From the NCBI GenBank assembly GCA_002305575.1, contig DBPP01000011.1, positions 8,169 to 51,338 on the forward strand: 43,170 nucleotides of DNA, given 5' to 3'. The translations under genes and the position numbers were made by a program. The number at the start of each line of letters is the position of its first letter. Position 1 is the stretch's first letter. The notes beneath the pieces were generated by a model. The model was given only the letters and a program-made list of their open reading frames with translations. It searched no databases and had not been told where the DNA came from. Shown piece by piece: positions 32,073 to 40,103 of this stretch. This stretch comes from Ruminococcaceae bacterium UBA1417 (GTDB lineage Bacteria; Bacillota; Clostridia; Oscillospirales; Acutalibacteraceae).

Positions 32073-33500
32073 ATGAAACAGAACGCGGCCGCGCGGCTGC
32101 TGCAATATACGGGCGTGCCGCCGCTTGGCGTTTCCTTCCTCGCGGTGCTTTCGCTGGCGTGGCCCGCGATTGTCGAGCAGATCATGATCACGATGGTGCA
32201 GTATGTGGACACCGCGATGGTCGGCTCGCTTGGCTCGGGGGCGACAGCCGCCGTCGGCCTTACAGCCAGCACAACATGGATGTTCAACGGTTTTCTCAAT
32301 GCGGCGGCGGTCGGCTTTTCGGTGCAGGTGGCTCAGCACATCGGCGCGGGACGCGGGCGGGAGGCACAGAGCGTCGCCTGGCAGGCGCTGAAATTTGTCG
32401 CGCTGTTCGGCGTGCTGCTGGCTGCTGCAGCGGTAGCGCTTGCGTTTCCGCTGCCGGCGCTGCTCGGCGCAGATGAAGCGATCCGCGCCGATGCGACGAC
32501 ATATTTCTGCATTGTCGGCGCCGCGCTGCCCTTCAATTTTTGCTCGGTAATGCTCAGCTCTATTTTGCGCTGTGCCGGCGATATGCGCACGCCGATGGTG
32601 CTGAACCTGCTGATCAACGTCATCAACATCATCCTGAATTTCCTCTTCATCTATCCGACACGCCCAGCCGTGCTGTTTGGTGTGCCGGTTACTCTGCCCG
32701 GCGCAGGGCTTGGCGTGGCGGGCGCGGCCATCGGCTCCGCCTGCTCCATGCTGATCGTGAGCCTGCTGTACCTTCTCGTGCTGTTCCGCGGCCGACGCGG
32801 GGTGCTCCATCTTTCTTTGCGGGAGCGGTACCGTTTCGAACGGATCTGCCTGCGCACGGCGTTCCGTCTGGGGCTGCCCGTCGCGCTGGAGCGCACGCTG
32901 ATGAGCACGGCCAGCATTGTGATCACCGGCATCATCAGCGGGATCGGCACAGCGGCGGTTGCCGCCAATCATCTGGCGGTTACGGCGGAATCGGTCAGCT
33001 ACATGCCCGCTTTCGGCGTGGCTTCCGCGGGGACAACGCTGGTGGGACAGGCACTCGGCGCAAAACGAAAGGATCTTGCACTGCGGTTCAGCCGCATTAC
33101 GACGTACCTCGGCATCCTGATCATGACGCTGGCCGGTGCGGGCCTGTTCTTCTTCGCGCCGCAGTTGATCTCAATTTTCTCGAGCGATCCCGAGGTGATG
33201 GCGCTCGGCGCACAGGTGCTGCGCATCGTCGCGTTTGCGGAGCCGTTGTTTGCGGCGTCCATTGTGGTGACCGGCGTGCTGCGCGGCGCTGGAGACGCCA
33301 AGGCGCCGTTTATCATCAGCCTCATCACGATGTGGGGTGTGCGCATCACGCTGTCGCTGCTGCTTGCTGAGCCGTTTGGTCTGATCGGCGTTTGGGTTGC
33401 CATGGCGGTGGAGCTCGTTGTGCGCGGCGCCATTTTCCTGTGGCGGCTGTATTCAAACCGTTGGATGGATATTCAGTTGTTTTCAGAGAAAAAAATTTAA
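32073..33500 (+). CDS. MATE family multidrug/toxin exporter
   Basis: A 475-residue transporter with about 12 hydrophobic segments. The N-terminal half has SLAWPAIVEQIMITMVQYVD and TAMVGSLGSGATAAVGLT, the C-terminal half GTTLVGQALGAKRKDLALRF and VVTGVLRGAGDAKAPF, the paired MATE signatures. GGAGAGGGG precedes the ATG at 32073 (the open frame begins earlier, inside the terminator hairpin). Substrate unknown; sodium- or proton-driven export of toxic compounds is the family role. Confidence 0.92.
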   Translation: MKQNAAARLLQYTGVPPLGVSFLAVLSLAWPAIVEQIMITMVQYVDTAMVGSLGSGATAAVGLTASTTWMFNGFLNAAAVGFSVQVAQHIGAGRGREAQSVAWQALKFVALFGVLLAAAAVALAFPLPALLGADEAIRADATTYFCIVGAALPFNFCSVMLSSILRCAGDMRTPMVLNLLINVINIILNFLFIYPTRPAVLFGVPVTLPGAGLGVAGAAIGSACSMLIVSLLYLLVLFRGRRGVLHLSLRERYRFERICLRTAFRLGLPVALERTLMSTASIVITGIISGIGTAAVAANHLAVTAESVSYMPAFGVASAGTTLVGQALGAKRKDLALRFSRITTYLGILIMTLAGAGLFFFAPQLISIFSSDPEVMALGAQVLRIVAFAEPLFAASIVVTGVLRGAGDAKAPFIISLITMWGVRITLSLLLAEPFGLIGVWVAMAVELVVRGAIFLWRLYSNRWMDIQLFSEKKI

Positions 33501-33518
33501 AAAAATTTAAAATAGGAC

Positions 33519-33547
33519 TGGATTTTTCCAAAAGAGTATGCTATAAT
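33519..33547 (+). promoter_or_regulatory. Promoter of tRNA-Ala
   Basis: An extended -10, TGC-TATAAT (33542-33547), with a weak -35 (TGGATT, 33519-33524), about 50 bases before the tRNA. Confidence 0.6.
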
Positions 33548-33599
33548 AGTCAGCGTCGAGTTTGATCGGCAGAAAAAGTCCGCGCTTTGCGGACGATAT

Positions 33600-33676
33600 G
33601 GGCCCGTAGCTCAGCTGGGAGAGCGCACGGTTCGCATCCGTGAGGTTCGAGGGTTCGATCCCCTTCGGGTCCACCA
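33600..33676 (+). tRNA. tRNA-Ala (anticodon CGC)
   Basis: A 77-base cloverleaf with encoded CCA. The acceptor stem GGGCCCG/CGGGTCC carries G3-U70, the alanine identity pair; the anticodon loop is TTCGCAT, giving CGC, which reads GCG; the T arm has GGTTCGATCC. It sits at the chromosome side of the prophage. Confidence 0.97.
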
Positions 33677-33678
33677 TA

Positions 33679-33729
33679 TAAGAACGCTAATATTGATACG
33701 GTACGTGTCAACATTAGCGTTCTTATTTT
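33679..33729 (+). terminator. Terminator of tRNA-Ala
   Basis: TAAGAACGCTAAT and ATTAGCGTTCTTA pair with inner TTGATAC/GTGTCAA, followed by TTTTA. Confidence 0.85.
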
Positions 33730-33866
33730 ATGCCCGAAAAGCTTGTGATTGCGGGATTTTTAGGTTTTTTACAGGTATTTAAGCCAAGCACTGCTTCGGC
33801 AGACCCTGGTCGATTTTCTGAAAGCTGCTTGTTTTGACATACCCTCGCTTACGATTTGTCCTCTGC

Positions 33867-33913
33867 TGTGTTCACTTTTTGGGTGTGTTCATTTTTGCCG
33901 CTGGGTGTGTTCA
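33867..33913. repeat. Three direct repeats of TGTGTTCA at the element edge
   Basis: TGTGTTCA occurs at 33867-33874, 33884-33891 and 33906-33913, with partly shared flanks (GGGTGTGTTCA twice). It lies between the recombinase end and the chromosome, where recombinase binding or att arms would be expected. Nothing else was seen in 33730-33958 besides a doubtful 24-codon frame on the minus strand. Confidence 0.55.
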
Positions 33914-33958
33914 CCTGCGTTGACGAAAGGTGCAGAAGGTAAAAAAAGAGGTCAAGCC

Positions 33959-35539
33959 TTACAGCTCAACCTCAATCTCGGTGCCGTTTTTGAACTCGAA
34001 TACCATCCTGCCGTCATGGAAAACCGTAGCCTTTTCCAGCAGTCCCACCCATAGCCTCTCGTTCCACTCTTCGAGGACGAGGGGCTGTTCCTTTATGGAC
34101 TGGATGAAAAGCCGAAGTTCACGGTCGCGGTCTTGTTTTCGTGTCCGCTCGGTGGAAAGCTCGTCCACTCGTTTGGTGGCTTTTTCGTACCGCTTTACCA
34201 GCGCGTCATACTTTTTTGTGTAGTCCGCTTGGGGCTGTGCCGACGCTGCATTCTCTTTCACGCAGGCTTTGACAAGCTCGGCAACAACGGTGATTTCCTC
34301 TGTCAGTCTGTCGATTTCGGCATCCAGCATCGTGCAGTCGGAAAGCGCCGTCCGCATCAACTCGCAATCGCTGACAACGCTGTCCCTGTTTTCCATGAGG
34401 CGGTTGTAGGCAATTAAGAATTTCTGCTGTATGGTTTCGGTGTCCAGATGAGGGGTGGCACACTTTTTATCGCCCTTGAACTTGCTGTTGCAGCGCCATA
34501 TCACCTTGCGGTAGGCGTCGGTGGAATGCCATACCTTCTGCCCAAAGAAACCGCCGCAGTCCCCACAGACCAGCTTGGATGAAAACACGCTGTTGCCGCT
34601 GTAGGCTCTGCCGAGCGCCTTTCGGCGGGCAATTTCCGCTTGCACCATCTCCCATTCGGTGGGGTTAATGATGGCTTCGTGGCTGTGCTCCACATAGTAC
34701 TGCGGCACTTCCCCCTCGTTGGTTTTCATCTTTTTCATCAGAAAGTCGACGGTAAATCGCTTCTGCAGCAGCGCATCGCCTTTGTACTTTTCGTTTGAAA
34801 GCATACTGTTTACCGTGGTTTGGCTCCATTTCTGCTTGCCGGATGGCGTTGGAATACCCTGCGCGTCAAGGAAGCGACAAATCCCTGCGGGTGTTTTCCC
34901 CTCAAGGAAAAGTTTGTATATCAGCCGAACAATGGCTGCTTCTTCTTCGTTCACAACCGGGATGCCGTCCTTGCCCTTTTCATAGCCGAGGAATTGCTTG
35001 TATGGCATACTGACCTTTCCGTCTGCAAAACGCTTCCGCTGTCCCCATGTGACATTTTCCGAAATGCTCCGGCTTTCTTCCTGTGCCAGCGATGACATTA
35101 TCGTGATGAGCAATTCGCCCTTGCTGTCAAAGGTGAATATGTTTTCCTTTTCAAAATAAATTTCAGTGCCGTGCTCTTTGAGCTTTCGGACAGTCGTGAG
35201 GCTGTCGACGGTGTTTCGGGCAAACCGGCTGACGGACTTTGTGACGATAAGGTCAATTTTACCGTCCAAAGCATCCTGCACCATCTGCTTGAAGCCGTCA
35301 CGGTGTTTGGTGTTCGTAGCAGAGATGCCCTCGTCGGTGTAAACCTTGACGAACTCCCAGTCATCACGAGCCTGTATGAACTTGGTGTAGTAATCGATTT
35401 GCGCTTCATAGCTGGTGAACTGCTCATCGCTGTCCGTAGAAACACGGGCATATCCGGCTGTTCGCCGTTTGGCAATGGACGCTGTCGGCAGTGCTGTGAA
35501 CTTGTTTTTTGTTGCGGGTATTGTCGTTACTCTTGGCAT
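33959..35539 (-). CDS. Large serine recombinase 1
   Basis: A 526-residue site-specific recombinase. The resolvase domain has the catalytic S34 in GYARVSTDSDEQ, followed by YTDEGISATNTKHRDGF, and LIVTKSVSRFARNT. A recombinase domain (PYKQFLGYEKGK to YKGDALLQKRFT) follows, then a zinc ribbon (CGDCGGFFGQ ... WRCNSKFKGDKKC) and a coiled-coil-like C-terminus. AGGAGG precedes the ATG at 35539. Its start overlaps the end of recombinase 2 by 13 bases. Likely the integrase, alone or together with recombinase 2. Confidence 0.93.
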   Translation of the reverse strand: MPRVTTIPATKNKFTALPTASIAKRRTAGYARVSTDSDEQFTSYEAQIDYYTKFIQARDDWEFVKVYTDEGISATNTKHRDGFKQMVQDALDGKIDLIVTKSVSRFARNTVDSLTTVRKLKEHGTEIYFEKENIFTFDSKGELLITIMSSLAQEESRSISENVTWGQRKRFADGKVSMPYKQFLGYEKGKDGIPVVNEEEAAIVRLIYKLFLEGKTPAGICRFLDAQGIPTPSGKQKWSQTTVNSMLSNEKYKGDALLQKRFTVDFLMKKMKTNEGEVPQYYVEHSHEAIINPTEWEMVQAEIARRKALGRAYSGNSVFSSKLVCGDCGGFFGQKVWHSTDAYRKVIWRCNSKFKGDKKCATPHLDTETIQQKFLIAYNRLMENRDSVVSDCELMRTALSDCTMLDAEIDRLTEEITVVAELVKACVKENAASAQPQADYTKKYDALVKRYEKATKRVDELSTERTRKQDRDRELRLFIQSIKEQPLVLEEWNERLWVGLLEKATVFHDGRMVFEFKNGTEIEVEL

Positions 35540-36837
35540 TGCGTTTTCCTCCTTTGGCTGCGTGTCCTTTCTGCGGCGGCTTGGCGCATCTCCGGCGTCC
35601 AGCTTTCCCGTCGTGAACGGTCTGCCCATGTGCGCTCAGCAACGGAACCGTCCTTAAAAATGAAGCGCAGGTGATTACCCTCCGGTACCTCAATGCGTTC
35701 AATTACCGCGTCAAAAATTGCAGGACTGTAATCACCCGTACCGAGCACCTCGGCGCATACGGCTTTCAGTGTAGCTTCGGGTATCTTTTTTCCGTGACAG
35801 ACTGCCTTACCCGATGACAGAAAAGTTGAGCAGTTCCACCCAATTGTGCCACTGCTTGGGGTTCGCTTATAGTTTTTGCCACAGAAGGGGCACAGGATTT
35901 TGCCGGTAAACTCGCTTTTCTGTGGGCGTGGTCTGTCCTTGTTGGTTTCGCGCAGCTTCAACAATATCGACTGTGCCGCATCGAAGGTGTCCTTGTCGAT
36001 GATGGCAGGATGCGTTTCCTCCGCGTAAAACATAGGAAGTTCACCGGTGTTCCTACACAGCTTTTTCTCCAGATGATTGTTGCGGTACCGCTTCTGAAGC
36101 ATGGCGTTTCCTGTGTATTTCTCGTTGCCAACGGTTTCTCGAATACGCTGTGCACACCATTTACCGCCGAGCGAACAGGAAATGCCTCTGGCGTTCAAAT
36201 CTCTGCTGATAGCGCCGAAACTCTCTCCGTCTATGACACGGGCGAATATCTCACGGACAACCGGTGCTGTTTCCTCATCAATTTCGATGCCGTCCTTTGA
36301 AATTCGGTATCCAAACAGGAAGCGCCAGTTGAGCAGCTCACCGCTTTCAAAGCCTTTGCGGATGCGCCATTTCTGGTTTTCACTTGCGGACAGGCTTTCC
36401 TCCTGCGCGTAGGACGCGAGGATTGTAAGCATCAGCTCACCCTCGGCGCTTATCGTGTGAATGTTCTGCTCCTCAAAAAAAATGTCCACCTCCAACGCTT
36501 TCAGTTCACGGACGGTTTCGAGCAGTGTCACCGTGTTCCGAGCAAAGCGGGAGATGGACTTTGTCAGTATCATATTCACCTTACCGGCGCGGGAGTCCGA
36601 GAGCAGTTTCTGAAAACCGTCTCGGCTTTCTTTCGTGCCGGTCAGAGCTTCATCTGAGTAAACACCCGCATACATCCAGCCCTCGTGTCCCTGAATCATT
36701 TTGCTGTAGTAGCTCACCTGTGAAGAAAGAGAGTGAAGCATCGCGTCCTTGCCTGTGGAGACACGGGCGTAGGCGGCCACCTTTTTCTGCACCGCCAGCC
36801 TCGGCTTTTGCGGCACTTTGTTTACTGTTCTTGGCAT
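35527..36837 (-). CDS. Large serine recombinase 2
   Basis: A 436-residue serine recombinase. The catalytic Ser is S27 in AAYARVSTGKD, with SDEALTGTKESRDGF, ILTKSISRFARNT, a recombinase domain (LFGYRISKDGIEIDEE to YTGNAMLQKRYRNN) and a zinc ribbon (CPFCGKNYKRTPSSGTIGWNCS). The C-terminus is shorter than in recombinase 1. A strong AGGAGGTGAC lies before the ATG at 36837. It overlaps the small upstream gene by 16 bases and recombinase 1 by 13. The two recombinases are not copies of each other. Confidence 0.93.
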   Translation of the reverse strand: MPRTVNKVPQKPRLAVQKKVAAYARVSTGKDAMLHSLSSQVSYYSKMIQGHEGWMYAGVYSDEALTGTKESRDGFQKLLSDSRAGKVNMILTKSISRFARNTVTLLETVRELKALEVDIFFEEQNIHTISAEGELMLTILASYAQEESLSASENQKWRIRKGFESGELLNWRFLFGYRISKDGIEIDEETAPVVREIFARVIDGESFGAISRDLNARGISCSLGGKWCAQRIRETVGNEKYTGNAMLQKRYRNNHLEKKLCRNTGELPMFYAEETHPAIIDKDTFDAAQSILLKLRETNKDRPRPQKSEFTGKILCPFCGKNYKRTPSSGTIGWNCSTFLSSGKAVCHGKKIPEATLKAVCAEVLGTGDYSPAIFDAVIERIEVPEGNHLRFIFKDGSVAERTWADRSRRESWTPEMRQAAAERTRSQRRKTQCQE

Positions 36838-37058
36838 TTTGTCACCTCCTTGTAGTGTGACATATTACCTCTGGTGCCGCCACATAGCAAGTCATTCTCG
36901 CGGAATAAACTACACGAACATAAGCCGTATTTTTCAGCCATCATTGTATCAATTATGGCGTACTCTTCGGTGGAAATCATCCCTTTTGAAAGCATCAACA
37001 CCGCCTGTGCCATCGCCGATTTATAGCCGAGAACCCCGGCGAAGAAGTCCTCATTCAT
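36822..37058 (-). CDS. Small protein in the recombinase cassette (SHOCT-like)
   Basis: A 78-residue protein without membrane segments. MLSKGMISTEEYAIIDTMMAEKYGL resembles the short SHOCT-type helical motif common beside clostridial recombinases. The start at 37058 is chosen because the ATG overlaps the stop of the zinc-finger gene (ATGAATGA); a frame extends seven codons upstream. The end overlaps recombinase 2. Possible directionality factor or accessory DNA-binding protein; no function is proven. Confidence 0.65.
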   Translation of the reverse strand: MNEDFFAGVLGYKSAMAQAVLMLSKGMISTEEYAIIDTMMAEKYGLCSCSLFRENDLLCGGTRGNMSHYKEVTKCQEQ

Positions 37059-37443
37059 CACAGCCACGACCTTTACCAAAACGAGCGGCGATATAGCATT
37101 CGTGGGAACAATACTTTCTCGCTTTGCTACCGAAGCTCACGAATGTCCGACCACAATTCGCGCATTGCAGATGATATTGGGTTTTACGTTTTCCGTTGTT
37201 GGCATACCACCAAGCCGCGCGGCATCTATCCGAGCAGAACTGTTTGGTTTTACGTTTATTCTGAATTTCGATTTTCACACCGCACTGCTTGCAAACGGTA
37301 ATGCCGCTATCTGTGATGCTCCGACGCCTGCGACAAAATGTTTTGATCGTGTTTATAGAAATTGAAAGATCTTCAGCGATTCGCGCGTAGCTGTGCCCCG
37401 ATCCTCGCATAGCAATGATTTTTGCTTTTTGGTCGTTCGTCAT
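37051..37443 (-). CDS. Helix-turn-helix protein with two zinc-finger-like cysteine motifs
   Basis: A 130-residue DNA-binding protein. Residues 1-40 form a helix-turn-helix like that of resolvase or sigma-4 regions (KIIAMRGSGHSYARIAEDLS, then ISINTIKTFCRRRR). Two similar treble-clef-type units follow: CKQCG...FCSDRCRAAWWY and CANCG...YCSHECYIAAR, each with four Cys. GGAGGG precedes the ATG. It begins the recombinase cassette and overlaps the next gene. It could regulate excision or be a recombination accessory; not a known named protein. Confidence 0.75.
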   Translation of the reverse strand: MTNDQKAKIIAMRGSGHSYARIAEDLSISINTIKTFCRRRRSITDSGITVCKQCGVKIEIQNKRKTKQFCSDRCRAAWWYANNGKRKTQYHLQCANCGRTFVSFGSKARKYCSHECYIAARFGKGRGCDE

Positions 37444-37460
37444 ATGCCGCCCTCCGTTCC

Positions 37461-37475
37461 GAGGACTCTGTCCTC
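37461..37475. promoter_or_regulatory. 15-base inverted repeat just upstream of the zinc-finger gene
   Basis: GAGGAC-TCT-GTCCTC lies about 20 bases before the start codon and could be an operator for the cassette. No clear -10/-35 was found in 37476-37515. Confidence 0.35.
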
Positions 37476-37515
37476 AAAACTCGCTGGACATCGGGAGGCC
37501 GCTTTGACGAAAAAA

Positions 37516-37562
37516 GCAAAAAAAATAATGCCCACCAGAGGAAAAATCTCCGATGGGCATTA
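37516..37562 (-). terminator. Terminator after the endolysin gene
   Basis: On the minus strand AATGCCCA pairs with TGGGCATT with inner pairing (TCGGAGAT/CTCTGGT region), followed by eight T. Confidence 0.8.
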
Positions 37563-37623
37563 ACTGTAGGTCAACAACTTGACCGCTGGTATATGGACTT
37601 CCGCACTGCAGCGGGGGTATTCT

Positions 37624-38337
37624 TTATTCGCTGTACTTGACAAACGCATCCGTGAAGCCTGCGGCTTTGACCTTGGCAAGAAAGGCATCCGCATTCGCCT
37701 TGACGGAGAACGCACCAAGTTGGACACGGTAATACTTCTTCGGCGTGGTCGGCGTTACGGGAGCATCTATCGCCAACCCTGCCTTAACCGCTGCACGGAA
37801 GGTGTCCATGCTCTTACCGTGCTTCGGAAACCAGTGCATGACGTCGCCGTGATTGGACGCGATGCCGAGCGCGTGACCCTCGCTGTGGCAGATGATGTCT
37901 TTCTCTGTGAGGTTATACTGCTTGCAGAGATACACGCAAAGCTCCACGGCTTCGGCGTAGACTTTGTTGAAATACGCGGCGTCGGTCAGCCCGTCCTCGC
38001 AGATTTCAAAGCCGATGTAGCCGAGATAATTTGCATTTCCCTTGGAGCCGGAGCCGCTGTGCCAGCCGACCATGTTCCACGGCAGCGTCTGATAGGTGGC
38101 AATGGAGCCATCCTTCAGCTTACCAATAAAAGCGTGGACGCACACCTGCCTGTCCATGTGCTGATTCCAGTGATTCCCGTACTGGTTGACGCCGAGCAGT
38201 CCATCGTCGGGTCCTACATAGCGTTTCAGATTGGGATTGTTCGCACCGGTCGAATGTACCATGATGCCCTTCGGCGTCATGGTTTTGCCCGCCTTGTAGC
38301 AGTCGTTGTTCGTAAGTAGAAGTTTGTGCAGATTCAT
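37624..38337 (-). CDS. Phage endolysin, N-acetylmuramoyl-L-alanine amidase with SPOR domain
   Basis: A 237-residue lysis enzyme. The amidase-2 (PGRP-like) domain has GIMVHSTGANN with zinc-ligand H28, then VHAFIGKLKDGS, GWHSGSGSKGN, IGFEICEDG and a CHSEGHALGIASNHGDVMHW metal-binding end. Residues 200-237 form a SPOR-type repeat (YYRVQLGAFSVKANADAF) that binds denuded peptidoglycan. No signal peptide, so it relies on the holin. The ATG is directly after the holin stop (TAAATGA). Confidence 0.92.
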   Translation of the reverse strand: MNLHKLLLTNNDCYKAGKTMTPKGIMVHSTGANNPNLKRYVGPDDGLLGVNQYGNHWNQHMDRQVCVHAFIGKLKDGSIATYQTLPWNMVGWHSGSGSKGNANYLGYIGFEICEDGLTDAAYFNKVYAEAVELCVYLCKQYNLTEKDIICHSEGHALGIASNHGDVMHWFPKHGKSMDTFRAAVKAGLAIDAPVTPTTPKKYYRVQLGAFSVKANADAFLAKVKAAGFTDAFVKYSE

Positions 38338-38751
38338 TTATTTGTCCTCCTTCTCGCTGCGGTCGTGGAGCTGTTCCAGTACCGCTTTCAGCTTTGCCGG
38401 AACGGGCAGTCCCAGATGTCCGGCATTCTCCAGTAGGCTCACTCCTTCGTTGGACAGGTAGAAAAAGATGACAGCCGTGCGAAGCACACCGGCCTGTCCG
38501 AGCACCTGTACATCGATGATGTTGCCCACACCCACGAGAATAAAAATGAGCACCTTTTTGCAGATGCCCTTGAAGCCGACCTCGCTGTAGAGCTTCTTGT
38601 CCACAATCGCGCACATGACGCCGGTGATGTAGTCAATGACCACAAAGGCGATCAGCGCGTAAAGGAAACCGTCCGCGCCGCCGAGAAACCAGCCGATGCC
38701 GCCTCCGATGGCGGCAAATACAATTTGAATCCAGTTCCAGATTTCTTTCAT
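38338..38751 (-). CDS. Phage holin
   Basis: A 137-residue membrane protein of the toxin-secretion/phage-lysis holin family. Three to four hydrophobic segments appear: WIQIVFAAIGGGIGWFLGG, LYALIAFVVIDYITGVMCAI, VLIFILVGVGNIID and TAVIFFYLSNEGVSLLEN (with a tail of charged residues). It forms membrane holes to let the endolysin out. It lies 16 bases after the tail gene and abuts the endolysin gene. Confidence 0.9.
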   Translation of the reverse strand: MKEIWNWIQIVFAAIGGGIGWFLGGADGFLYALIAFVVIDYITGVMCAIVDKKLYSEVGFKGICKKVLIFILVGVGNIIDVQVLGQAGVLRTAVIFFYLSNEGVSLLENAGHLGLPVPAKLKAVLEQLHDRSEKEDK

Positions 38752-38767
38752 GATGCTATTCCTCCGT

Positions 38768-40099
38768 TTAATAGATTTCTACGCCGTTTGTGTTCGGTGT
38801 TTCGGATGCTTTGCCAATCAGGTCTGACAAGCGGGACTTGGCCTTTCTACCGCCGCTGTCAACCGTGAAAGAGGTGTAGAAGCCGCTCTTGCCGAAGCTG
38901 TGCGTGACATCGGTCACAGTGCCGATAACCTCCTCGCCGCCGTCAGAAGCCTCAATATGCACCTCGTCGCCGAGCGTGAGCTGCGGGGTAAATATACCGG
39001 CGAAGCTCTCCAGCCGCCCGGAGATGGCGATGGATTCGGCAAGCTCCTGCGCCATAGCGGTAAGCTCCGAAAGCGATGCGCCATCGGCGGCTTCAACGTA
39101 GAGCGTCCTGTGCGCGGGCTGTACCCACCACTTTCCGAAGGGCACGTCGGCATATACTTTGTTCGCAGGCTCCTTGCAGGTTACGCAAACACGGCTTGCG
39201 GCGTCAGAATCGTCATATTCAATGCTGTAGCTCCAGCAGGTCTTGTCGCGCTCAAAGGAAAAAACACCCGGCTGGTCAAAACGCGGGTCGGTCGCCGCCG
39301 CTACGCCAACAGCGCCGTTCTGCGTCTCGTCGAGCTTCCAATCCGGCAAAAGAGAGATGACGCGCTTCAAGCCGTCCAGCAGCGTCACATCAGAGTCAAA
39401 GCGCAAGCGCCACGCCTTCCCGCTGTCGCCAACGAAGTAGTCCTCGACACCGGCAAGCTCCATGATGGCGGTCATATTGTCGATGAGTGCGCCTGCCTCA
39501 AAGGTGGTGTTTTCATCAAAGGTCTGCTCCTTGAGCAGCTTGCCTATGGCGTTTCTCGCAGATACCGAGACCTTCTCGTCCGGGTAGGATACAGAAGCGC
39601 GGTCGATGTAGAAGATACCGAGTGTGACCTCCTCGGCACTGCCAAGCGTAAAATACAGCTCCATTTTCGTACCCGGCGTAACGAGTGCGCGAAATCGGTT
39701 GAGCAGTTCGCCGCGTATATTGAGCAGCGTACAGGATAGCTGCGAAACCTCGCTGCCGATGCTGAAGCCCGCCGAGCCGTTGATAAAGGCTTTTGAAATA
39801 TCCGTAGGCATCATGAACATGACGAAACGGTGGTCGCCCTCGGCGCTCCAAAAGCCATAGCCGCCGTAATGTGCCACGCGCTTGAGGCTTGGCAGTGAAA
39901 CCGCATCGTCCGGCGAAGCACGTCCTTTGCTCTTAAAGACAAGGTCTGCATACAGCCCCAACACAGGGTTAGCAATCAAGCCGGACACCGTCTGCTCCGG
40001 AGTCAGATAGAAAATCCGCAGGAGATTGTCTTTCGAGTGAATCGCCTGCGGATAAAGTCCAGCGCCAATATTCATGGTGTACTCAAAGGTAAGCGTCAT
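38768..40099 (-). CDS. Putative phage tail/baseplate protein
   Basis: A 443-residue protein with no recognised catalytic motif. Mostly beta-like sequence with a final EVIGTVTDVTHSFGKSGFYT region reminiscent of tail hub proteins such as Gp37-like or late-control D proteins, which is a weak similarity. The start at 40099 (MTLTFEYTMN) has AAAGGGGGTAA upstream; the frame extends to 40192 without a site. It lies 4 bases after the preceding gene. Confidence 0.6.
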   Translation of the reverse strand: MTLTFEYTMNIGAGLYPQAIHSKDNLLRIFYLTPEQTVSGLIANPVLGLYADLVFKSKGRASPDDAVSLPSLKRVAHYGGYGFWSAEGDHRFVMFMMPTDISKAFINGSAGFSIGSEVSQLSCTLLNIRGELLNRFRALVTPGTKMELYFTLGSAEEVTLGIFYIDRASVSYPDEKVSVSARNAIGKLLKEQTFDENTTFEAGALIDNMTAIMELAGVEDYFVGDSGKAWRLRFDSDVTLLDGLKRVISLLPDWKLDETQNGAVGVAAATDPRFDQPGVFSFERDKTCWSYSIEYDDSDAASRVCVTCKEPANKVYADVPFGKWWVQPAHRTLYVEAADGASLSELTAMAQELAESIAISGRLESFAGIFTPQLTLGDEVHIEASDGGEEVIGTVTDVTHSFGKSGFYTSFTVDSGGRKAKSRLSDLIGKASETPNTNGVEIY

Positions 40100-40103
40100 G
40101 CGA

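Noticed and set aside
30326..32299. A 657-codon minus-strand frame opposite the pyrophosphatase gene.
   Set aside because: Shadow of a strong DHH/CBS protein; no ribosome site.
33730..33830. A 24-codon minus-strand frame beginning Met-Ser-Lys-Gln with AGGG upstream.
   Set aside because: Too short and without family resemblance; kept only as a note in the repeat entry.
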